NCBI RefSeq assembly: GCF_900167455.1
Contig: NZ_FUWJ01000001.1
Location: 372,001-436,000, forward strand
Direction: 5' to 3'
DNA from: Enhydrobacter aerosaccus
GTDB lineage: Bacteria; Pseudomonadota; Alphaproteobacteria; Reyranellales; Reyranellaceae
Length of the DNA stretch: 64,000 nucleotides
A program made the position numbers and the translations under genes. Shown one piece after another: positions 24,255 to 33,800 of the stretch. The stretch's first letter is position 1; each line of letters opens with the position of its first letter. The notes under the pieces were generated by a model, which saw only the letters and a list, made by a program, of their open reading frames with translations, ran no database searches and was not told the DNA's origin.

Positions 24255-24503
24255 ATGAAAGCCCTTTATATACTCCACCACTATGATCAAGAAACCTATG
24301 ACAACAACGATCATGAGAAGATCATTGGCGTCTATTCGACGGAGGAGCACGCCGAGCAAGCGATCGAACGATTGCGCGACAAGCCAGGTTTTCGCGAATT
24401 TCCCGAACGATGGTTCATTTCGCGAATGGTCCTCGACAAGGACAGTGCCTGGACCGACGGCTTTGTAACGATGCGCTCCGGCTTTTTTGAGGATACGCAA
24501 TGA
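24255..24503 (+). CDS. Small DUF7336-like protein, candidate immunity protein 1
   Basis: An 82-residue protein with the order YILHHYD, KIIGVYSTEEHAEQAIERL, KPGFREFPERW, LDKDSAWTDGF. I recall this pattern from small proteins named DUF7336 that often sit after polymorphic toxin tips. The ATG has GGTGAG 4 nt upstream; a GTG three codons earlier is possible. It overlaps the next gene by 4 bp (ATGA), so the two are translationally coupled paralogues, roughly half identical. Probably cytosolic. The immunity role is inferred from the upstream toxin-like remnant. Confidence 0.65.
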   Translation: MKALYILHHYDQETYDNNDHEKIIGVYSTEEHAEQAIERLRDKPGFREFPERWFISRMVLDKDSAWTDGFVTMRSGFFEDTQ

Positions 24504-24736
24504 CGACCATCTATTTCCTCGATCATCTCGAGGAGATGCAGGACGATGGCTTTCAGGGCCGAAAGACCATCGGCCTCTATTCGACGGCCGAGCTTGCGCG
24601 CGAGGCGATCCGCCGGCTGCGCGACATGCCGGGGTTCCGCGACTATCCCGAACGCTGGCGCATCGTCGAACGCACGCTCGACAAGGACGACTGGACGGAG
24701 GGCTTCGACATCGCCACCGACGAGCCGATCCGGTGA
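24500..24736 (+). CDS. Small DUF7336-like protein, candidate immunity protein 2
   Basis: A 78-residue paralogue of the preceding gene. It shares KTIGLYSTAELAREAIRRL, MPGFRDYPERW and LDKDDWTEGF. The tandem pair with an ATGA overlap looks like a duplication that diverged, common where immunity proteins meet changing toxins. G+C is closer to the chromosome than in copy 1. Its stop codon lies within the first unit of a 17-bp tandem repeat. No catalytic motif is visible. Confidence 0.65.
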   Translation: MTTIYFLDHLEEMQDDGFQGRKTIGLYSTAELAREAIRRLRDMPGFRDYPERWRIVERTLDKDDWTEGFDIATDEPIR

Positions 24737-24780
24737 AGGGGCCGCTCCGATGAAGGCGTCGGTCCGGTGAAGGCGCCGCC
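24730..24780. repeat. Three tandem 17-bp repeats
   Basis: Three head-to-tail units start at 24730, 24747 and 24764 with the consensus CCGRTGAAGGSGYCGST. The first overlaps the stop codon of the second small gene. It may mark the edge of the acquired segment or reflect replication slippage. Confidence 0.6.
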
Positions 24781-24809
24781 CCTCTGACGGCGAGACGCCG
24801 GCCGGCCGG

Positions 24810-25505
24810 TCAGACCTCCAGCCACTCCCGCCGCACCTCGGCATTGGCCATCAGGTCGGCGGGTGTTCCCTCGAAGACGATATGGCCGTGGCCCATGACA
24901 TAGACGCGATGGGAGATGCGTAGCGCGATGACGAGACGCTGCTCGACCAGCACGATCGAGATGCCGCGCCGGGCGATCTCCTGCAGCAGGTCGCCGATGC
25001 GCTCGACCATCTGCGGCGACAGGCCTTCGGTCGGCTCGTCGATCATGATGAGGTCGGGGGCGCCCATCAGGGTGCGGCAGATGGTGAGCATCTGCTGTTC
25101 GCCGCCCGAGAGGGCGCCGCCGGGCGCGTTGGCGCGCTCGCGCAACTGCGGGAACAGGCGCCAGGTCTCCTCGACGCTCCAGCGCGACGCCTTCTGGCCG
25201 GGCTTGAGGCCGAGCAGCAGGTTCTGCTCCACCGTGAGGGCCGGGAAGATCGCGCGCTCCTCGGGCACGTAGCCGATGCCGAGGCGGGCGATCTCGTGCG
25301 GCTTCAGGCCGGCGACCGGCCGGCCCTTGAAGACGATCTCGCCCCGCGGCGCGGGGTCGCCCATGATCGCCTTGAGGGTCGTCGAGCGGCCGACGCCGTT
25401 GCGACCGAGGATGCTGACGATCTCGTTGGCGCCGACATGGAAGTTCACGCCCTGCAGGATGTGGCTCTTGCCGTAGTAGGCGTGAAGGTCGCGTACGCTC
25501 AGCAT
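24810..25505 (-). CDS. livF: Branched-chain-type ABC transporter ATP-binding protein LivF, Walker A Lys replaced by Arg
   Basis: A 231-residue ATPase of the LivF type. Signature LSGGEQQML, Walker B LIMIDEP with the GLSPQ loop, and the LivF-like C-terminus are intact. The P-loop reads GRNGVGRST at 34-42, so the usual Lys is Arg40 (codon CGC). I recall this variant in other alphaproteobacterial LivF homologues, so it may be a tolerated subfamily feature. Its start shares one base with the stop of livG. It is the last gene of the liv operon. Confidence 0.92.
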   Translation of the reverse strand: MLSVRDLHAYYGKSHILQGVNFHVGANEIVSILGRNGVGRSTTLKAIMGDPAPRGEIVFKGRPVAGLKPHEIARLGIGYVPEERAIFPALTVEQNLLLGLKPGQKASRWSVEETWRLFPQLRERANAPGGALSGGEQQMLTICRTLMGAPDLIMIDEPTEGLSPQMVERIGDLLQEIARRGISIVLVEQRLVIALRISHRVYVMGHGHIVFEGTPADLMANAEVRREWLEV

Positions 25506-26254
25506 CAGCTTGCCTCCAGGCCGAGATAGGCCTGCTGGACGGCCGGGTTGGCCTTGACCCGCTCCGGCGTGTCGGAGGCCAGGATCTCGCCATAGACCAG
25601 CACCGAGATGCGGTCGGCGAGGTCGAACACGACGCCCATGTCGTGCTCGATCATCAGCAGCGTCCGCTTCTCGCTGACGCGGCGGATCAGCGCCACGACG
25701 CGCTCGGTCTCGGCGCGGCTCATGCCGGCGGTCGGCTCGTCGAGCAGCAGCACCTCGGCATTGCCGGCGATGCTGAGGCCGATCTCCAGCGCGCGCTGCT
25801 CGGCATAGCTCAGCACGCCGGCCGGCACATGCCAGCGGTCGAGCAGGTTGATCTCGGTCAGAATCTCCTCGGTGCGCTGGCGGGCATCGGCCAGGCGCTC
25901 GATGTTGCGCCAGAACGAGTAGCGATAACCCATCGCCCACAGCGTGGCGCAGCGCACGTTCTCCCACACGCTGAGCCGCGGGAAGATGTTGGTGATCTGG
26001 AAGCTGCGCGACAGGCCGCGCCGGTTGATGAGGTGCGGCGCCATGCCGGAGATCGTCTCGCCGCCGAGGCGGATGGTGCCGGCGCTCGGCCGGTAGTGGC
26101 CGCTGATCAGGTGGAACAGGGTGGACTTGCCGGCGCCGTTGGGGCCGATCACGGCATGCCGCTCGCCGGCGGGCACGGAGAGGGTGACGCCGCGGATGAT
26201 CTCCATGGCGCCGAAGCTCTTGCGCAGGTCGGTGAGTTCGAGTGCCGGCGTCAT
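25505..26254 (-). CDS. livG: Branched-chain-type ABC transporter ATP-binding protein LivG
   Basis: A 249-residue ATPase with Walker A GPNGAGKST at 37-45, a signature region reading LSYAEQRALEIGLSIAG, Walker B VLLLDEPTAGM and switch His in IEHDMGVV. The insertion RSFQITNIFPRLSVWENV is typical of LivG. It pairs with LivF to power LivH/LivM. Its start overlaps the livM stop by 4 bp. The ligand could be branched-chain amino acids or another small amide or aromatic acid, since this family is broad. Confidence 0.94.
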   Translation of the reverse strand: MTPALELTDLRKSFGAMEIIRGVTLSVPAGERHAVIGPNGAGKSTLFHLISGHYRPSAGTIRLGGETISGMAPHLINRRGLSRSFQITNIFPRLSVWENVRCATLWAMGYRYSFWRNIERLADARQRTEEILTEINLLDRWHVPAGVLSYAEQRALEIGLSIAGNAEVLLLDEPTAGMSRAETERVVALIRRVSEKRTLLMIEHDMGVVFDLADRISVLVYGEILASDTPERVKANPAVQQAYLGLEAS

Positions 26255-27570
26255 GATGTGCGGCCTCGCCCCTGCACGACGGCCAGCGCCTCGTCATAGG
26301 CTTGCCGCGCCACCCCGGCGGCGCGCAGGAACAGCCAGCCGCCGCCGGCGAACAGGATCGCGGCGACCAGCCACGGCACGATCGCGTCGGCCCGCAGCGG
26401 CACATGGAGGAAGCTCATTGCCGGCCCGTCGCCGGCATGCACGGTCAGCCGGTTGGTCATCTCCACCGCCAGGCTGAGGCCGGCCACGGCCGCGAGGCCG
26501 GGCACGAGGGCGAGCGCATAGGCGGGCAGCACGCGGTGGAGCTGGCGGCCGCGCAGCAGCGGCTGCTGGCGGGCCAGCAGGCCGGCGATGCCGTCCGGCG
26601 CGAACATCACCATGGCGATGAACAGCAGGCCGAAATAGAGCTGCCAGGCATCGGTGATGTCGCTCAGCGCCACCTGCAGGTAGGTGACCAGGATGGCGCC
26701 GATGATGGGGCCGCCGAAGGAGCCGACGCCGCCGATGAAGGCCATCAGGATGACGGTGCCCGACTGCGTCGCGCCGAGCTGGCCCGCGTTCATGATCTCG
26801 AAGTTGATGGCCGCCAGAGCACCGGCGATGCCGGCGAACAGGCCGGACAGGCTGAAGGAGAGGAAGCGGACCCGCTGCGGGTCGTAGCCGATGAAGGCGA
26901 CGCGGTGCGGATTGTCGCGCACGGCGTTGCAGATGCGGCCGAACGGCGTGCGGGTGAGGGCATACATCGCCGCCACCGAGACGAAGCACCAGCCGGAGAT
27001 CAGGTAGTAGACCTGGAGTTGCGATCCGAAGGTGAGGCCGAGGAACGGCGCGAGGCCGGTGCGGTCGGTGCTGACGCCTTCCTCGCCGCCGAAGAAGTGA
27101 CGGAGGATCAGGGCGCTCGACGACACCAGCTCGCCGATGCCGAGCGTGATCATGGCGAAGGTGGTGCCGGCGCGGCGCGTCGACACGGCGCCGAAGACGA
27201 TGCCGAAGAACAGGCCGGCGGCGGCGCCCACCAGCGGCAGGGCGACCAGCGGCAGCGGCGGGCCGTCGGCGGTGAACGCGTTCATCGCGTGCACGGTGAG
27301 GAAGCCGCCGAGGCCGAAGAACACCGCCTGGCCGAACGACAGCAGGCCGGTCTGGCCGAGCAGCATGTTGTAGGAGAGGGCGAAGATGATCATCATGCCC
27401 ATCAGGCTGAGCGTGCTGAGCGCCAGCCCGGAGCTCAGGACCTGCGGCAGGACCGCCAGCAAGACGGCCGCCGCGATCCAGGGACCGAAGATCGCCAGGA
27501 AGCCGGCACCGCGGCCGGTCGGAAGAGGCGGCGCCGCGAAGGCGGGGGCCGCGCCGGTACGCTCGCTCAT
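26251..27570 (-). CDS. livM: Branched-chain-type ABC transporter permease LivM
   Basis: A 439-residue membrane protein of the LivM family with about ten hydrophobic segments. SYNMLLGQTGLLSFGQA near 66-82 and AGALAAINFEIMNAG, GGVGSFGGPIIGA are family landmarks. The C-terminus is longer than usual, with two extra hydrophobic stretches (about 360-380 and 405-425) and a tail that may add membrane anchors. It overlaps livH by 4 bp (ATGA). Longer upstream readings fall inside livH out of frame and are rejected. Confidence 0.93.
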   Translation of the reverse strand: MSERTGAAPAFAAPPLPTGRGAGFLAIFGPWIAAAVLLAVLPQVLSSGLALSTLSLMGMMIIFALSYNMLLGQTGLLSFGQAVFFGLGGFLTVHAMNAFTADGPPLPLVALPLVGAAAGLFFGIVFGAVSTRRAGTTFAMITLGIGELVSSSALILRHFFGGEEGVSTDRTGLAPFLGLTFGSQLQVYYLISGWCFVSVAAMYALTRTPFGRICNAVRDNPHRVAFIGYDPQRVRFLSFSLSGLFAGIAGALAAINFEIMNAGQLGATQSGTVILMAFIGGVGSFGGPIIGAILVTYLQVALSDITDAWQLYFGLLFIAMVMFAPDGIAGLLARQQPLLRGRQLHRVLPAYALALVPGLAAVAGLSLAVEMTNRLTVHAGDGPAMSFLHVPLRADAIVPWLVAAILFAGGGWLFLRAAGVARQAYDEALAVVQGRGRTS

Positions 27571-28514
27571 GATTCGCGCTGTCCCATCAGGCCGCGCGGG
27601 CGGAAGATCAGGATCAGCACCAGCAGCAGGTAGGGGATGATCGGCGCCACCTGCGCCACGGTGACGTTCCAGATGTCGCGCAGGAAGGACGAGCCGGAGC
27701 CCGCCGCCAGCGGACCGAGGAGATCGGCCAGCGAGGCGTTGGAGGCGACGGCGAAGGTCTGGACCAGGCCGATCAGCAGCGAGGCGAGGAAGGCGCCGGG
27801 CAGCGAGCCGAGGCCGCCGATCACGACCACGACGAACAGGATCGGGCCGAGCAGCGCTGCCATGTTCGACTGCGTCACCAGCGCCGGCCCGGCGATCACG
27901 CCGGCGACGGCGGCGAGCGCGGCGCCGACGCCGAACACCAGCATGAAGATGCGGTCGACGTTGTGGCCGAGCATGGCGACCATGGCGGGATGGGTCAGCG
28001 CCGCCTGGACCACGAGGCCGATGCGCGTGCGCGTCACCACGACGAGCAGCGCGGCGAAGATGGCCAGCGCGGTCAGCAGCTCGAACAGCTTGAAGGCCGG
28101 ATAGTTGGTGGCGAAGATCGTGAAGGCGGGGAAGTCGAGCGAGGGCGGCACGCGATAGTCGACCGGAAGCTTGCCCCACACCATCTCCACCACCTCCTGG
28201 ATCACGAAGGTGAGGCCGAAGGTGAACAGCAGCTCGGCGACATGGCCATGGCGGTGCACGCGGCGCAGCCCGTAGCGCTCGACGGCGACGCCGATCAGCC
28301 CGACCAGCAGCGGCGCCAGCACGAGGCCGGGCCAGAAGCCGATGCGTCGGCTGATCTCGAAACCGAAGAAGGCGCCCAGCATGTAGAAGCTGGCATGGGC
28401 GAAGTTCAGCACGCCCATCATGCTGAAGATGATCGTCAGGCCGCTCGCCATCAGGAAGAGCAGCATGCCGTAGAGGACCCCGTTCAGGGTCGATATGAGG
28501 ACGATCTCGATCAC
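27567..28514 (-). CDS. livH: Branched-chain-type ABC transporter permease LivH
   Basis: A 315-residue permease with about eight membrane segments. LNGVLYGMLLFLMASGLTIIFSMMGVLNFAHASFYMLGAF is reduced here to its key words GLTIIF and NFAHA, which are diagnostic of LivH. GGLGSLPGAF marks the cytoplasmic loop contacting the ATPases. It forms the channel with LivM. A 58-bp gap separates it from the binding-protein gene, space enough for uneven expression of receptor and membrane parts. Confidence 0.94.
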   Translation of the reverse strand: MIEIVLISTLNGVLYGMLLFLMASGLTIIFSMMGVLNFAHASFYMLGAFFGFEISRRIGFWPGLVLAPLLVGLIGVAVERYGLRRVHRHGHVAELLFTFGLTFVIQEVVEMVWGKLPVDYRVPPSLDFPAFTIFATNYPAFKLFELLTALAIFAALLVVVTRTRIGLVVQAALTHPAMVAMLGHNVDRIFMLVFGVGAALAAVAGVIAGPALVTQSNMAALLGPILFVVVVIGGLGSLPGAFLASLLIGLVQTFAVASNASLADLLGPLAAGSGSSFLRDIWNVTVAQVAPIIPYLLLVLILIFRPRGLMGQRES

Positions 28515-28572
28515 GGTCCTGCGGTTCCTGGAGAGGCGGCGCCGTCCGGGTGGAGCGGCGCCGCGGTCGCCG

Positions 28573-29829
28573 TCAGTTCGGGCGCTTCATCTTGCAGGTG
28601 GTGGGATAGAGCGTGTCCTTGGTCGGGATCTCCGCCGCCATCTTCCAGCCCCAGCCGGTGCTCTCCTCATCGAAGGGCTGCGACGCCGCATCGAGGGCGC
28701 CGAACACCGACATGTAGAGCGGCTGGAAGAACTGATGGTCGTCCTTGCGCATGAAGCCTTCCTGGCCGCTGGCGAAGGTGGCGTACTTCATGCCCTCGAG
28801 CTTGGGCGCGAACTTCGCCGGATCGGCCGAGTTCGCTTCCTTCATCGCCTCGAACACCATGCCGGTCAGGTTGAACAGGCGCGGATAGTAGATCGGCTCC
28901 GACTTGTAGCGGGCGATGTAGGCGCGGACCACTTCCTGCGCCGGCTTGTAGGGCAGGTTGTTGAAGCCTTCGGTGAGCTGGTAGACCTGATCGGGCAGGT
29001 TGGCCTGCTTGATGGCCGTCGGGCCGCCCGAGCCGCCGGCATAGAAGGTGTACCAGTTGACCTTGAGGCCGGCGTCGCCCGCCGCCTTGACGAGCAGCGC
29101 GAGATCCTGGCCCCAGTTGCCGGTGACGACGGTGTCGGCGCCCGATGCCTTGATCTTGGCGATGTAGGGCGAGAAGTCGGTGACCTTGACCAGCGGATGG
29201 AACTCGTTGCCGACGATCTGGATGTCGGGCCGCTTCTCCTTGAGCATCGCCACGGTGGTGTCGGCGACCGAGTGGCCGAACGAGTAATCCTGGTCGATCA
29301 GGTAGACCTTCTTGATGTCCTTCTTCGTCTTCATGAAGTTGGTCAGCGCTTCCAGCTTGATGTCGACGTTGGCGTCCCAGCTGAAGTGCCAGTAGCTGCA
29401 GTTCTGGTTGGTCATCGACGGGTCGATGGCGGCGTAGTTCAGGTAGACCACGGCCTTGCCTGGATTGCGCTCGTTGTACTTGGTGACGAAGCTCTCGACC
29501 GCGGCGCCGACCGACGAGCCGTTGCCCTGGACGATGATCTGTACGCCTTCATCGATCGCCTTCTGCACCTGCACCAGCGTGACCTGCGGGCTGAGTTTGT
29601 TGTCGTAGCCGATGATCTCGATCTTCTTGCCCAGCACGCCGCCCTTGCCGTTGACGTCGTCGGCGATGAACTTGAGCTGGTTGAGACCGATCTGGCCGAT
29701 GCTCGCGCCGCCGCCCGACAGCGGGTCGACATAGCCGATCTTGATCGTGTCCTCAGCCAGCGCCGGGGCAACGATGCCTGCCCCCAGGCCGCACAGCATG
29801 ACGGCGCCCAGAACGAATGCTTTCGCCAT
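28573..29829 (-). CDS. livJ: Branched-chain-type ABC transporter substrate-binding protein
   Basis: A 418-residue type I periplasmic binding protein. A classical signal peptide, MAKAFVLGAVMLCGLGAG then PALAED, is followed by TIKIGYVDPLSGGGASIGQ, the usual start of LivJ/AmiC-like receptors. GGAGGAAGC precedes the ATG with good spacing, which decides this start over longer readings. It is the first gene of the liv operon, downstream of a palindrome that may bind the adjacent TetR regulator. The ligand is unknown; the length is more like aromatic- or amide-binding members than E. coli LivJ. Confidence 0.92.
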   Translation of the reverse strand: MAKAFVLGAVMLCGLGAGIVAPALAEDTIKIGYVDPLSGGGASIGQIGLNQLKFIADDVNGKGGVLGKKIEIIGYDNKLSPQVTLVQVQKAIDEGVQIIVQGNGSSVGAAVESFVTKYNERNPGKAVVYLNYAAIDPSMTNQNCSYWHFSWDANVDIKLEALTNFMKTKKDIKKVYLIDQDYSFGHSVADTTVAMLKEKRPDIQIVGNEFHPLVKVTDFSPYIAKIKASGADTVVTGNWGQDLALLVKAAGDAGLKVNWYTFYAGGSGGPTAIKQANLPDQVYQLTEGFNNLPYKPAQEVVRAYIARYKSEPIYYPRLFNLTGMVFEAMKEANSADPAKFAPKLEGMKYATFASGQEGFMRKDDHQFFQPLYMSVFGALDAASQPFDEESTGWGWKMAAEIPTKDTLYPTTCKMKRPN

Positions 29830-29955
29830 TGCTTCCTCCCAAACGGATTCGTGGAGGCCTGTCATGATTGAGGGCAGGGCGGAACCGACGGCCTTGTCGT
29901 CTTTGGCCGTTGCCGGTGCGCACCGAGCCGACCCTCCCACGATCGACTTCCTTAT

Positions 29956-29973
29956 ATTCACTCACTAGTGAAT
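29956..29973. promoter_or_regulatory. Palindrome ATTCACT-N4-AGTGAAT, candidate TetR operator of the liv operon
   Basis: Perfect 7-bp arms with a 4-nt spacer lie 127 bp upstream of the binding-protein start and just beyond the end of the TetR gene, in an AT-richer stretch. The size and symmetry suit a TetR dimer. The link to the neighbouring regulator is inferred. Confidence 0.5.
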
Positions 29974-30022
29974 TAACGTTCAGTCCGCAAGCCGTTCGTG
30001 CCCGTCTCGCTGCCGCGCGCGG

Positions 30023-30841
30023 TCAGGTCTTGCGCTGTCTTTTCCTGTTCTTGCAGATGGCCAGGAAGCCGGCGGCCATGAACGCCGCCATGCGTTCCTT
30101 GACCGCGGCATAATCCTCCGAGCGGCACAGCCCGCCCGACAGCTTGTCGATCCGTCCGGTGCGCGCGAGCGTCAGCATCAGCGAGCCGGTCACGAAATGA
30201 TAGCCCCAGAAGATGTCTTCCTCGGCGCAGTCCGGAAGGGCCTTCTTGAGCAGGCCGATCAGGCGCAGCACGACCGGATCGAAGTGCCGGTCCATCATCT
30301 CGGCGCCCCACTCCGGCGTGCTGGCTACCTGGGCGCCGAGGGCTCCATAGTTGCGCCAGCCCTCGCCGCCTTCAGTGTAGAGGTCGAGGTCGGTATCGAG
30401 GAAGGCGCGAAGGGCACCCTCGACCGTGGGCTTGTCCCCGGCCTTCCGGTCGTATTCGTCGAGCATCTTCAGGCGGCGCTCGCTGGTGATCACGGCGCGG
30501 CGCGAGAAGACCGCCTCGAACAGAGTCTTCTTGTCCTCGAAGTAGTAATTGATCAGCGTATGGTGGACACCAATGAGCTTGGCAACGTCCTTGAGCGTCA
30601 CGCCATAGAAGCCGTGCTTCGAGAACAGCTTCTCGGCCGCATCGAGGATCTGGTCCATCATCTCGGCGCGTTGTTCGGCCTTGAGGGAGCCCTTGCGTCG
30701 CGGTTTCCGTTCCAGAGACAAACTCGAGCCTTTCGATTGCGGCCTGCCGGTCGTCCGATGCCGAACCGGCCGTCGTGGCGCACCATAGCCGCAAATCCGT
30801 GCCGAGCGAGAGGGGTGTGCGGCCTCGGCGGCCCTTGTCAT
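30023..30841 (-). CDS. TetR-family transcriptional regulator
   Basis: Up to 272 residues. The TetR helix-turn-helix is clear: ILDAAEKLFSKHGFYGVTLK, then DVAKLIGVHHTLINYYF. The start is uncertain. About 45 poorly conserved residues precede the basic stretch RKPRRKGSLKAEQ, so translation may begin later, for example at a TTG in that region. The C-terminal domain at about 120-265 should bind an effector. It is upstream of the liv genes on the same strand and divergent from putA with little space, so it could control either; the palindrome before livJ favours liv. Confidence 0.85.
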   Translation of the reverse strand: MTRAAEAAHPSRSARICGYGAPRRPVRHRTTGRPQSKGSSLSLERKPRRKGSLKAEQRAEMMDQILDAAEKLFSKHGFYGVTLKDVAKLIGVHHTLINYYFEDKKTLFEAVFSRRAVITSERRLKMLDEYDRKAGDKPTVEGALRAFLDTDLDLYTEGGEGWRNYGALGAQVASTPEWGAEMMDRHFDPVVLRLIGLLKKALPDCAEEDIFWGYHFVTGSLMLTLARTGRIDKLSGGLCRSEDYAAVKERMAAFMAAGFLAICKNRKRQRKT

Positions 30842-30875
30842 TCGGGTGTCGTTGGCTCATCTCTACCGTCTCGAC

Positions 30876-33800
30876 ATGACCGCGTCCCCTTTTCACGCCT
30901 TCGCCGAGTCGATCCGGTCCCAGACCCCATTGCGCGACGCGATCACGTCCGCCTATCGACGCCCCGAAACCGAGTGCCTGCCACCGCTGATCGACGTGGC
31001 GCGTCTGCCAGCCGAGACCATGGGCGCGGCGACGGGCCTGGCGCGGACGCTGGTGCAGGCCTTGCGCGGCAAGGCCGGGCGAGGCGGCGTCGAGGGGCTG
31101 ATCCACGAATACGCGCTGTCGAGCCAGGAGGGCGTGGCACTGATGTGCCTCGCCGAGGCGCTGCTGCGCATCCCCGACGACGCCACGCGCGACGCCCTGA
31201 TCCGCGACAAGATCGGCGGCGGCGACTGGCAGGCGCATCTCGGCCACAGCCCGTCGCTGTTCGTGAACGCGGCGACCTGGGGCCTGCTGCTGACCGGCCG
31301 GCTGGCCTCGACCCACAGCGAACGTGGATTGTCGGCGGCGTTGACGCGGCTGGTCGCGCGCGGCGGCGAGCCGCTGATCCGGCGCGGCGTCAACCTGGCC
31401 ATGCGCCTGATGGGCGAGCAGTTCGTCTCGGGCCAAACAATCGACGAGGCGCTGGAGAACGGCCGCGCCTGGGAGGCGCGCGGCTTTCGCTATTCCTACG
31501 ATATGCTGGGCGAGGCGGCGGTCACGGCGGCGCAGGCCGAGCGCTATCTGGAGGATTACCGACGCGCGATCGACGCCATCGGCGTCGCCGGAGAAGGCCG
31601 CGGCCCTTACGAAGGCCCCGGCATCTCGGTCAAGCTGTCAGCCCTCTATCCACGCTACAGCCGGGCCCAGATCGAGCGCGTCCAGGCCGAGCTTTATCCG
31701 CGCCTCAAGGCGCTGGCGGTGCAGGCGAGATCCGTCGATATCGGCCTGAACATCGATGCGGAGGAGGCGGATCGGCTGGAGATCTCGCTCGATCTTCTGG
31801 AGCGTCTCTGCTTCGAACCCGAGCTGGCCGGCTGGAACGGCATCGGCTTCGTGGTGCAGGCCTATCAGAAGCGGTGTCCCTTCGTGGTCGACTGGCTGAT
31901 CGATCTGGGCCGCCGCAGCGGGCATCGTCTGATGGTCCGGCTGGTCAAGGGCGCCTACTGGGACGGCGAGATCAAACGCGCCCAGCTCGACGGGCTGGAA
32001 GGCTATCCCGTCTTCACGCGCAAGATGCACACGGACGTGTCGTACATCGCCTGCGCCCGCAAGCTGCTGGCGGCGCCCGACGCCGTCTATCCGCAATTCG
32101 CGACCCACAACGCCCTGACGCTGGCGACGATCTACACCATGGCGGGGCCCGACTACCGGGTAGGCCAATACGAATTCCAGTGCCTGCATGGCATGGGCGA
32201 GAGCCTCTACGAGGAAGTGGTCGGCGCGGAAAAACTCGGCCGGCCCTGCCGCATCTATGCTCCGGTGGGAACGCACGAGACGCTGCTCGCCTACCTCGTG
32301 CGGCGGCTGCTGGAGAACGGCGCCAACACCTCCTTCGTCAACCAGATCGCCGATCCCGACTTCTCGATCGATGCCTTGCTGGCCGATCCGGTGGCGCGGG
32401 CGGCGGCACTCGACCCGGTCGGCGCGCCGCACGAACGCATCGTCCTGCCGCGCGATCTGTTCGGTAGCGAGCGCCGCAATTCTGCCGGCCTCGATCTCGC
32501 CGACGAGCACCGACTGGCAGCGCTCGCGGTGGCCGTGAGGGCGAGCACGCGCGAGATCTGGTACGCGGCGCCGGTCCTGAGCGACGGGCTGCGTGAAAGT
32601 GCGGCGCGCGAAGTGTTCAATCCGGCGGACCGTCGCGATCTGGTCGGTACGGTGGTCGAGGCGACGCCCGAGCTGGTCGATGCCGCCTGCGCCCGCGCGC
32701 TGCCCTGGCACGCCTCTCCCGAGGCGCGCGCCGAGTGCCTGGAACGCGTCGCCGAGCGGCTGGAGGCGCGCATGCCGCAGCTCATCGGCCTGATCGTGCG
32801 CGAAGCGGGCAAGACTTTCGCCAACGCGATCGGCGAAGTGCGCGAGGCCGTCGATTTCCTGCGCTACTACGCAGCCCAGGCGCGCGGCTTCGATAACGAG
32901 CTGCATCACCCGCTGGGCATCGTCGCCTGCATCAGCCCCTGGAACTTCCCGCTCGCGATCTTCGCCGGCCAGATCGCCGCGGCACTGGCGGCGGGCAACG
33001 CGGTAATCGCCAAGCCCGCGGAGGAGACGCCGCTGATCGCCGCCCAGATGGTGAAGCTCTTCTTCGGCGGCGGCTTGCCACCCGGCGCGCTCCAGCTTCT
33101 GCCCGGCGACGGCGCTGTGGGCGCCCATCTGGTCGGCAATCCGGCCGTGGCGGGCGTGGTCTTCACCGGCTCGACGGAGGCGGCGCGCTCGATCCAGAAG
33201 ACCTTGGCCGAGCGCCTCGGACGGGACGGACGGCCGATTCCCCTGATCGCCGAGACCGGCGGGCAGAACGCGCTGATCGCCGATTCCTCGGCGCTGTCGG
33301 AGCAACTCGTCGGCGACGCCGTCATCTCCGCCTTCGATTCGGCGGGGCAGCGCTGCTCGGCGCTACGCATCCTCTGCCTGCAGGACGATATCGCGGACCG
33401 TGTCCTGCCGATGCTGAAGGGCGCGATGGCGGAGCTGGCCGTCGGCAATCCCGACCGCCTGTCGACCGACGTCGGGCCCGTGATCTCGGCCGAAGCGCAG
33501 AAGCGATTGCTCGACCATATCGAGCGCATGCGGCAACGGGGCCATGCGATCTACCAGCCGACCTTGCCGGCCGAGGCCGGGCAAGGGCTGTTCGTTCTGC
33601 CGACCCTGATCGAGATCGCGTCCGTCGATGATCTGCCCGGGGAGGTGTTCGGCCCCGTGCTCCACGTGCTGCGCTATCCGCGCCAGCGCCTGGAAGCGGT
33701 GATCGGCGAGGTCAACCGGACCGGCTATGGCCTGACCTTCGGCGTCCACAGCCGCATCGATGAGACGGTGGCGCGGGCGACCGAAGCCAGCGCCGCCGGC

